A stretch of DNA of 8,046 bases from JANWHF01 sp036276235 (GTDB taxonomy: Bacteria > Planctomycetota > Phycisphaerae > Tepidisphaerales > Tepidisphaeraceae): assembly GCA_036276235.1 (NCBI GenBank), contig DATBDZ010000487.1, positions 1 to 8,046 of the forward strand. Reading direction: 5' to 3'. The number at the start of each line of letters is the position of its first letter. The stretch's first letter is position 1. The position numbers and the translations under genes are program-made. This document shows, piece by piece, positions 1 through 5,808 of the stretch. The notes under the pieces are model-generated. The model saw nothing but the letters and a program-made list of their open reading frames with translations. It did not search any database and was not told the DNA's origin.

Positions 1-28
1 AGATGCTTCGGAGTACCTCAGCATGACA
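1..28. repeat. Right arm of dispersed hairpin repeat family 1, cut by the window edge
   Basis: These 28 bases match the right arms of the complete family-1 palindromes at 1941-2015 and 4831-4913, through the core GCTTCGGAGTACCTCAGC and the closing CATGACA. The left arm and loop would lie before base 1. The arm ends 149 bp before the GH28-like start codon, so the element sits in that gene's 5' flank. The ATG in the repeat's last bases is followed in frame by a stop after four codons, so unlike the copy at 1941-2015 it starts no gene. Confidence 0.9.
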
Positions 29-165
29 GTTCTGAAATGAACTTCCGGTTACAGACGACGTTGCACTCCCACGTCGCGGTGATTCTCTGCGGGAACGCGC
101 CTTCGTCTTCACAAATCTCCTTCCCGCCTGTATTCCTAGCAGAACTTACTCGCCCGCTCGCTGCC

Positions 166-170
166 GGAGG
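166..170 (+). promoter_or_regulatory. Shine-Dalgarno GGAGG that fixes the GH28-like start
   Basis: GGAGG lies seven bases before the ATG at 178. It supports that ATG over the earlier in-frame ATG at 37, which has no such site. The residues after 178 also form a normal export signal, while the 47 codons between 37 and 178 encode nothing recognisable. Confidence 0.8.
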
Positions 171-177
171 AATATTC

Positions 178-1716
178 ATGTCACGTTTTTGCCTGGGAAT
201 ACTCTTGGGCCATGCTTTGCTGATCGCGTCATTCGGCTCTGCGCGCGCCGATGAAAAGCCTTTACTCTTTAATCCCCGCGCTTTCGGCGCCGTCGGGGAT
301 TCGAAGACTGTTGATACCGCCGCCTTTAACAAGGCGATTGAGGCGGCTCATGCCGCGGGCGGCGGGACAGTCTTTGTTTCGGCTGGCACTTACGTTTGCG
401 GCTCTATTCATTTGCAGAGCAACATCGCGATACATGTCGATCAGGGCGCGACGATCGTCGCGTCGGCTGATCCTGCCGACTATGACCAGCCGGAACCCAA
501 CAAATGGGACAAGTTTCAGGATTTTGGCCATAGCCATTGGCACAACAGCTTCTTTTGGGGCGAGGACATCGAGAATGTCACGATCGACGGAAGCGGCCTG
601 CTCTACGGCAAGGGCCTGAGCAAAATGCAGGGAAGCGTGCAGCCGCATCTTGTCGGCAACAAAACCATCTCGCTTAAGAATTGCCACAACATTACCCTGC
701 GCGATATCTCGATCCTGCACGGCGGGCACTTTGCGATCCTGGTGACCGGCGTGGATAACCTGACGATTGACAATCTGAAGATCGATACCAATCGCGATGG
801 GATGGACATCGATTGCTGCCGCAATGTACGCGTGTCGAATTGCAGCGTGAATTCGCCGTGGGACGATGCGATCTGCCCGAAGAGCTCATTTGGCCTGGGC
901 GTGTTGCGGCCGACGGAAAACGTCTCGATCACCAATTGCTACGTCTCGGGCGGCTGGCAGGAAGGGACGCTGTTGGATGGAACATTTAAGCCATTCGAGG
1001 CGCAGCAGCGGATCCCGCGCACGGGCCGCATCAAGTTCGGCACGGAGTCCAACGGCGGCTTCAAGAACATGGCGATCTCAAACTGCATCTTCGAGAACTG
1101 CGGCGGCTTGGCCATCGAAAGCGTGGACGGCGCCATCATCGAAGATGTCAGCATCACCAACATCACCATGCGCGGGATCGTGAATTCGCCGATCTTCATT
1201 CGCCTGGGCAACCGCGCCCGCGGCCCCGACAATCCGCCGCCGGGCGTGATTCGGCGGGTGAACATCAGCAATGTCGTCTGCTCGAATGCCGCCTCGCGGC
1301 TCGGGTCGATCATCAGCGGAATTCCCGGTCATCCGATCGAAGATTTGCGGATCAGCAATGTGCAGATCGTACAACAAGGCGGCGGCACCGCCGCCAATGC
1401 CGAGATCAAGCCCCCCGAGCGCGAGAACACGTATCCCGAGCCAGGCATGTTTGGAACGATGCCGTCGTATGGCTTCTACATCCGCCATGTGAAGAATCTG
1501 GAGATGCACCACATCGATGTAAGCTACGACAAGCCCGACATGCGGCCGGTCATGGCGCTCAATGACGTGGCAGGCGTCGAAATGGATCACATCAAGGCGA
1601 AGCGAACCCCGAGTGTGCCGTTCTTTGTATTGCATGACGTCACCGATTTTTCGGTGCAAAATGCGACGGGTATCGCAGACACGAAGCGCGAGAACGCGAG
1701 CGATGAGTCGTTTTAG
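178..1716 (+). CDS. Secreted GH28-like beta-helix glycosidase (polygalacturonase/rhamnogalacturonase superfamily)
   Basis: The product is 512 residues when started at ATG 178, which is preceded by GGAGG. The frame is open back to 37, but the 178 start gives a clean signal peptide: an Arg near the N-terminus, a hydrophobic stretch, and a likely cut after the Ala-Arg-Ala just before DEKPLLF. The mature N-terminus has the pectin-lyase-fold signature FGAVGDSKTVDTAAFNKAI, followed by GGGTVFVSAGTY. The centre has repeated I-x-N-C/V-x-I coils typical of a right-handed beta-helix. GH28-like catalytic positions are visible: N-R-D-G-M-D at 205-210 (canonical NTDGxD), W-D-D at 228-230, and R-I-K at 284-286. 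The canonical GHG motif between DD and RIK is absent; a G-W-x-E-G-T-L-L-D-G segment stands there instead. This points to a divergent GH28-related subfamily rather than a textbook polygalacturonase. The protein is probably periplasmic or secreted and acts on pectic or other uronate/rhamnose-containing polymer. The neighbouring rhamnosidase supports rhamnogalacturonan, but the substrate is inferred. Confidence 0.85.
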   Translation: MSRFCLGILLGHALLIASFGSARADEKPLLFNPRAFGAVGDSKTVDTAAFNKAIEAAHAAGGGTVFVSAGTYVCGSIHLQSNIAIHVDQGATIVASADPADYDQPEPNKWDKFQDFGHSHWHNSFFWGEDIENVTIDGSGLLYGKGLSKMQGSVQPHLVGNKTISLKNCHNITLRDISILHGGHFAILVTGVDNLTIDNLKIDTNRDGMDIDCCRNVRVSNCSVNSPWDDAICPKSSFGLGVLRPTENVSITNCYVSGGWQEGTLLDGTFKPFEAQQRIPRTGRIKFGTESNGGFKNMAISNCIFENCGGLAIESVDGAIIEDVSITNITMRGIVNSPIFIRLGNRARGPDNPPPGVIRRVNISNVVCSNAASRLGSIISGIPGHPIEDLRISNVQIVQQGGGTAANAEIKPPERENTYPEPGMFGTMPSYGFYIRHVKNLEMHHIDVSYDKPDMRPVMALNDVAGVEMDHIKAKRTPSVPFFVLHDVTDFSVQNATGIADTKRENASDESF

Positions 1717-1739
1717 CGCCCTGCAAGCGCTTCCTGGAA

Positions 1740-1865
1740 CCCTCTCCCCTGTACTCAGGGGAGAGGGCAGGGTGAGGGGACAGCGAGTCGCGAAATAGCG
1801 CGGTCCGCAAGTCGATGCGTTCGTCCCCTCACCCCAGCCCTCTCCCCTGAGTACAGGGGAGAGGG
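1740..1865. repeat. 126-bp long palindrome, repeat family 2, copy A
   Basis: The left arm (1740-1781) and right arm (1823-1865) are near-perfect reverse complements around a 41-base centre. Each arm contains its own small hairpin, CCCTCTCCCCTG with a 4-base loop and CAGGGGAGAGGG, followed by a GGGTGAGGGGAC block or its complement. A second copy of exactly the same length lies at 7519-7644, and even its central segment is largely conserved. Copy A begins 23 bp after the GH28-like stop codon, so its transcript could fold into a strong hairpin. It has no U-tract and is not a standard intrinsic terminator. It does not encode a protein. Confidence 0.93.
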
Positions 1866-1940
1866 AGAACAAGTGTTTGATCACGAAAGCCCGCAGTACA
1901 AGTTGCAAGTTTTCTGAAATGACGTCACCCGCCAAAACGC

Positions 1941-2015
1941 GTCATGCTGAGGTACTCCGAAGCATCTGGCTCGTGCGGCGAAGCGGCCAGATGCTTCGGA
2001 GTACCTCAGCATGAC
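1941..2015. repeat. Family-1 hairpin repeat with perfect 30-bp arms
   Basis: The left arm, 1941-1970, starts GTCATGCTGAGGTACTCCGA. It is a perfect 30-base reverse complement of the right arm, 1986-2015, around a 15-base loop. The same arms recur at 1-28, 4831-4913 and 7695-7763, while the loops differ. The last five bases of the right arm overlap the first codons of the GH106 gene. The small size, lack of coding content and intergenic location fit a REP/MITE-like non-autonomous element. Confidence 0.95.
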
Positions 2016-4779
2016 ATTTCTCGCTAACTACGGAATATCCAACCGATACCTGGTCCTCATTCTGCTTGCGGTAACTGCTTGCCCTTCGCGGATACCGACA
2101 GCGCGAGCAGCGGCAATCGACACGTCGCGCGATCCTCTCGCCTGGCCCACGATCACTCAAACCAACCGCCCGTGGACACGCTGGTGGTGGCTCGGCAGCG
2201 CCATAGACGAACCGAATCTCACGCGCCTCCTCGAGGAATATCAAAAGGCCGGCATCGGCGGCGTTGAGGTCTGCCCCATCTACGGCGCGCACGGCTACGA
2301 AGACCGCTTCATCGAATATCTCTCCCCCAAGTGGATGCAAATGCTCGCGCACACCACGCGCGAGGCGAAACGCCTGGATATGGGCGTCGATATGACCACC
2401 GGCACCGGCTGGCCGTTCGGCGGGCCCAATGTCTCCAACGACGATGCCTCGGCTCGCACGGTGCAGAAGACGTATGACCTCGCCGGCGGCGCGACGATCG
2501 ACGAGCGGCTCCCCGCCGGCCGGCTGCAGTGTTTGATTGCATTTGCTACGGATAAGCAACAGATCGATCTGGCCTCGCAGGTGAAGGATGGCCGTCTTGA
2601 GTGGACTGCCCCCGCTGGCACATGGCGGATCTATGCCGTGCTTGCGAATGGGCCGGTGCAGAAGGTGAAGCGTGCCGCGCCCGGAGCCGAAGGGAATGTG
2701 CTCGATCCGTTTTCTGTCGCGAAGCTGGATCGATATCTGTCTCGCTTTGACGCGGCATTCAGCAAGTATGATGGCCTGACGCCGCGCAGTCAGTTCCATG
2801 ATTCGTATGAGTATTACAACGCAAGCTGGACGGACGATCTGTTCAGCGAGTTCGCCAAGCGGCGTGGCTACGACCTTCGCACCCAGCTTCCCGCGTTCTT
2901 CGGCGAAGGCGCGCCGGAAATTGTCGCGCGCGTCAAATGTGACTATCGCGAGACGATCTCCGATCTGCATCTGGATTACGTTCGCCGCTGGACGCAATGG
3001 GCGCATGCGCATGGAAGCTTGACGCGCGATCAGGCGCACGGCGCGCCGGCCAATCTGATCGACGTGTACGGAGCCGCCGACATCCCCGAAACCGAAGTCT
3101 TCGCGCGCTACGAGGAGCAGCATCTGCCGATGCTCAAGTTTTCATCGAGCGCTGCCCATTTGAAGGGGACAATGCTCGCGTCCTCCGAATCGTTCACCTG
3201 GCTCGGCGAGCATTTCAATGTGCCGCTCTCGCAGGTGAAGCGGTGCGCCGATTTCCTGATGCTCTCCGGCGTAAATCATATCTTTTTTCACGGCATCCCC
3301 TATTCGCCGCAGGATGCCGCCTGGCCCGGCTGGCAGTTTTACGCGGCAGTGAATTTCGGCCCCACCGGCGGCCTGTGGCATGATCTTCCGGCGTTCAACT
3401 CCTATGTCGCCCATTGTCAAACGATTTTACAATCCGGCCGGCCAGACTCCGATGTGCTGCTCTACGTCCCCTTCCAGGATATCTGGCAAACCCCGCAGGG
3501 TTTGTTGACACAGTTCACCACGCCGGGGCAGTGGATGTTTCAGCAGCCGTTCTACGACACCGCGGTAAAACTCTGGGAGCGCGGCTACCAATACGATGAG
3601 CTATCCGACCGATTTCTCGCCGATGCGAAAGTCGAAAACGGCGAGGTGACTATTGGCGGCAATCGCTTCAAGACGATTCTGCTCCCTCCGATGAAGTCGA
3701 TACCCGTTGCGACGATGCGACGCCTGCTGGAGCTCGCGCGCGATGGCGCGACGATCGCGGTTCAGAACGGTCTGCCGACGGATGTTCCAGGCTTCGCTAA
3801 TTTCGAGCAGCGCCGCACCGAGCTGAAGGAGATGCTCGGTGGCCTGAAATTCGAGCCGGCCGGCGAAGGAATGCAACGAGCGCCGCTCGGCAAAGGATCG
3901 ATCCTAATCGGGGCCACTCTCGACAAATTGCTCGGCCAAGCCGGCACGCGGCGCGAGCCGATGATCGACAGCGGCCTGCGCTTCGTTCGCCGAACGCACG
4001 AGCACGGGCGGCAATATTTCATCGTCAATTCCAGCGACCGAACCGTCGATTCCTGGATCAGTCTCGGAGAACCCGCCAAGGCGGCGGCATTGCTCGATCC
4101 GATGAATGCAACGCGCGCTGGCCTTGCCGCGCTGCGACAGACTCCCGATCAAGGCACACAGGTTTATGTGCAGCTTCACCCCGGCGAATCGTCCATTCTG
4201 CGAACGTTCACCGACACGCCTCTGGTCGGCAAGAGCTGGCCCTACGCGGAATCAGCCGGAGACACAATCGCGCTCGCGGGCACGTGGAAAGTCAGCTTCA
4301 TCGAAGGCGGCCCGGAACTCCCCAAGGCATACGAGACGCCGAAGCTTGCTTCCTGGACCACAGGCGATGATCCCGAATTGAAACGCTTCGCCGGCACTGC
4401 GCGATACGAAATCGACTTCGATCTCCCCACCGGCGCGGCCGATGATTACATGCTCGATCTCGGCACAGTCCACGAAACCGCCAGAGTGCGCCTCAATGGC
4501 CGCGATGTGGCGACACTCATCGCGCCGCCCTTCCAGCTCGCGATTGGCGCCTATTTGCATCCGGGCGCCAATTCCCTGGAGGTTGACGTAACGAATCTCG
4601 CCGCTAATCGGATTGCCGACATGGATCGCCGTAAGGTGAATTGGAAATATTTCTACGATGCTAACGTGTCGAGCCTGCAACAGAGGAACGGCTTGGATGC
4701 ATCGAACTGGCCGCTGCGCGATTCGGGGTTAATGGGACCGGTAACGATTCAGCCGCTGAAACACGGGCATAGGCAATGA
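2011..4779 (+). CDS. Exported GH106-type alpha-L-rhamnosidase
   Basis: This 922-residue protein matches the GH106 family, whose members remove alpha-L-rhamnose from pectic rhamnogalacturonans and related glycans. Residues 1-35 are an export signal: one Arg, then YLVLILLAV. A lipobox-like V-T-A-C ending at Cys24 suggests a lipoprotein, although signal peptidase I cleavage after Ala-Arg-Ala near 33 is also possible. The family N-terminal signature follows: RWWWLGS (57-63), GIGGVEVCPIYG (81-92) and a G-T-G-W-P-F-G-G-P block (131-139). The (beta/alpha)8-like core includes DIPETE at 357-362 and SSESFTW at 391-397, acidic motifs that are candidate catalytic sites, and NHIFFHGIPYSP from 422. A C-terminal beta-sandwich of the GH2 sugar-binding/jelly-roll type spans about 751-915 (GTWKVSF, ARVRLNGRDVA, GANSLEVDVTN). 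The length is normal for the family. The only plausible ATG lies in the right arm of a repeat, with GGAG nine bases before it. The frame closes upstream at a TGA (1948-1950) and holds no other ATG. It probably acts with the GH28-like enzyme upstream. Confidence 0.9.
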   Translation: MTFLANYGISNRYLVLILLAVTACPSRIPTARAAAIDTSRDPLAWPTITQTNRPWTRWWWLGSAIDEPNLTRLLEEYQKAGIGGVEVCPIYGAHGYEDRFIEYLSPKWMQMLAHTTREAKRLDMGVDMTTGTGWPFGGPNVSNDDASARTVQKTYDLAGGATIDERLPAGRLQCLIAFATDKQQIDLASQVKDGRLEWTAPAGTWRIYAVLANGPVQKVKRAAPGAEGNVLDPFSVAKLDRYLSRFDAAFSKYDGLTPRSQFHDSYEYYNASWTDDLFSEFAKRRGYDLRTQLPAFFGEGAPEIVARVKCDYRETISDLHLDYVRRWTQWAHAHGSLTRDQAHGAPANLIDVYGAADIPETEVFARYEEQHLPMLKFSSSAAHLKGTMLASSESFTWLGEHFNVPLSQVKRCADFLMLSGVNHIFFHGIPYSPQDAAWPGWQFYAAVNFGPTGGLWHDLPAFNSYVAHCQTILQSGRPDSDVLLYVPFQDIWQTPQGLLTQFTTPGQWMFQQPFYDTAVKLWERGYQYDELSDRFLADAKVENGEVTIGGNRFKTILLPPMKSIPVATMRRLLELARDGATIAVQNGLPTDVPGFANFEQRRTELKEMLGGLKFEPAGEGMQRAPLGKGSILIGATLDKLLGQAGTRREPMIDSGLRFVRRTHEHGRQYFIVNSSDRTVDSWISLGEPAKAAALLDPMNATRAGLAALRQTPDQGTQVYVQLHPGESSILRTFTDTPLVGKSWPYAESAGDTIALAGTWKVSFIEGGPELPKAYETPKLASWTTGDDPELKRFAGTARYEIDFDLPTGAADDYMLDLGTVHETARVRLNGRDVATLIAPPFQLAIGAYLHPGANSLEVDVTNLAANRIADMDRRKVNWKYFYDANVSSLQQRNGLDASNWPLRDSGLMGPVTIQPLKHGHRQ

Positions 4780-4830
4780 TCGGCTGTCCGATCAAACCGT
4801 CTCCTGAGAGGCCCAGCCGCCGCAAGGAAA

Positions 4831-4913
4831 TGTCATGCTGAGGTACTCCGAAGCATCTGGCTCGTTCGCTCAAGGTGGCCAGATGCTTCGGAGTACCTCA
4901 GCTCAGCATGACA
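4831..4913. repeat. Family-1 hairpin repeat with a 5-bp tandem duplication in its right arm
   Basis: The left arm (4831-4861) and right arm (4878-4913) match the family-1 palindrome, with a 16-base loop unlike that of the copy at 1941-2015. The right arm carries CTCAGCTCAG (4897-4906) where other copies have a single CTCAG, so the stem would bulge there. The element starts 51 bp after the GH106 stop codon, between two convergent genes. A transcript hairpin here could slow or end transcription from either side, but there is no U-tract. Confidence 0.94.
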
Positions 4914-4922
4914 ACGCGAGCT

Positions 4923-4992
4923 CGTAGGGTCCGCCTTGGCGGACGTGATTCGCCTGGCCACACAAAACACGTCCGCCAAGGCGGGCCCTACG
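4923..4992. repeat. Palindrome family 3, overlapping the 3' end of the amidohydrolase gene
   Basis: Two 25-base arms, 4923-4947 (starting CGTAGGGTCCGCC) and 4968-4992 (ending GGGCCCTACG), are reverse complements at 24 of 25 positions around a 20-base loop. Each arm is itself partly self-complementary (CCGCC-TT-GGCGG). It begins 9 bp after the family-1 copy at 4831-4913. The TAG stop of the minus-strand amidohydrolase gene (4990-4988) lies inside the right arm. It could serve as a bidirectional hairpin between the convergent genes, but this is inferred from its position only. No second copy is in the window. Confidence 0.88.
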
Positions 4993-5803
4993 ACAAGCCC
5001 AGCGCTTCGCGCAAATTGTTTCCGAGGATCAGCGCCCGCTTTTCCTCCGGAAGATCCAAATTGTTAATCGTCTCTGTCCCCAGCCGAATCTGTTCTTCGA
5101 GGTTGTAAGGAAAATCCAATCCGAAAATCAGTTGCTCCGCTCCCGCTTGCAGTACCAATTCATTGAGCCGTTCGGGCGGCATGTACCAGAAGCGGAGATA
5201 GTCGGGCGTGAAGACGCTGGTCAGGCCGGCGTAGACCATGCAGCGGCGGCCGGGAATCGGCGGGAAGGGAATGTTGTTGACGATCACCGCCAATGCGTCG
5301 GCAAAAAAATGATATCCGCCGACATGCTCGAGACTGAAGCGCAGATCGCGGAAATTCCAGGCGATTTCATCGAACTTCTGCACCTGATAATCGCGCAGGC
5401 GGTAATGATGAACGCCGCTGTGAAACGTGATGAAAAGCCCCTGCTCCTGCGCGGCGGCGTACACGTCCATCGCCTGTGGGCAGAGAATGTCAAACTCCTG
5501 TACGTTGGGATGCAACTTGATCCCCTTTAAACCCAACTCGCGAATCTGGCGGACCTGATCCTTGCGATCCGCGCGGAAGAGATCGACGGTGCCGAAGCCG
5601 AACAGGCGATCTTGCGGCTTCAGCTCGTTGACGAGCCATCTGTTTTGGTCGATGCCGGGCATCTGCGCCGGGAATGGCGCGAAGCAGACTGCCTGGTCTA
5701 TCCGGCAGTTATCCAGGAGCGTCAGCAGGCGATCGATTGTTCCCTGCGGATTTACCGACGATGGAAAAACGTGGGCGTGGTTGGCGAAGATCGAGATGGC
5801 CAT
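4988..5803 (-). CDS. Amidohydrolase-2 family metal-dependent hydrolase (TIM barrel)
   Basis: From ATG 5803 the product is 271 residues and appears cytoplasmic, with no signal peptide. Metal-site motifs of the amidohydrolase superfamily appear in order: H-A-H at 9-11 at the end of the first strand, GIKLHPN at 94-100 with Lys96 and His98, F-H-S-G with His128, L-E-H-V-G-G with His160, and F-G-L-D-F-P-Y with Asp230. This order fits the Amidohydro_2 group (hydrolases and non-oxidative decarboxylases), but the substrate cannot be read from the sequence. The frame is open upstream to a TTG at 5971, but that would overlap most of the preceding gene's tail, and the HxH motif is correctly placed with the 5803 start. 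A GGGAG lies 15 bases upstream, too far for a good Shine-Dalgarno, so translation may depend on coupling to the upstream gene, whose stop codon lies 5 bp away. The stop codon lies inside a palindrome arm. Confidence 0.85.
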   Translation of the reverse strand: MAISIFANHAHVFPSSVNPQGTIDRLLTLLDNCRIDQAVCFAPFPAQMPGIDQNRWLVNELKPQDRLFGFGTVDLFRADRKDQVRQIRELGLKGIKLHPNVQEFDILCPQAMDVYAAAQEQGLFITFHSGVHHYRLRDYQVQKFDEIAWNFRDLRFSLEHVGGYHFFADALAVIVNNIPFPPIPGRRCMVYAGLTSVFTPDYLRFWYMPPERLNELVLQAGAEQLIFGLDFPYNLEEQIRLGTETINNLDLPEEKRALILGNNLREALGLS

Positions 5804-5808
5804 GACGT

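Noticed and set aside
108..136. TTCACA and TATTCC with 17-base spacing as a sigma-70 promoter for the GH28-like gene
   Set aside because: The second box matches the consensus at only three of six positions, and such matches are expected by chance.
37..177. 47-residue N-terminal extension of the GH28-like protein from the ATG at 37
   Set aside because: It has no ribosome site, encodes no signal or domain, and begins close to a repeat. ATG 178 has GGAGG and a clear signal peptide directly after it.
1912..1922. TTCTGAAATGA shared with position 30-40, possibly a longer repeat unit around family 1
   Set aside because: Only about 11 bases match, and they fall on opposite sides of the palindrome in the two places, so chance is likely.
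1078..1935. Long minus-strand open frame with LTLPSPL-type peptides
   Set aside because: It is the antisense shadow of the GH28-like gene joined to translated palindrome A.
1740..2015. CRISPR array or classic intrinsic terminators in the palindrome-rich spacers
   Set aside because: The repeats are inverted pairs of different families, with no regular direct repeats and spacers, and no U-tract follows the hairpins.
1942..3123. 393-codon minus-strand open frame
   Set aside because: It lies antisense to the GH106 gene, which has clear family motifs; high GC content keeps the opposite frame open.
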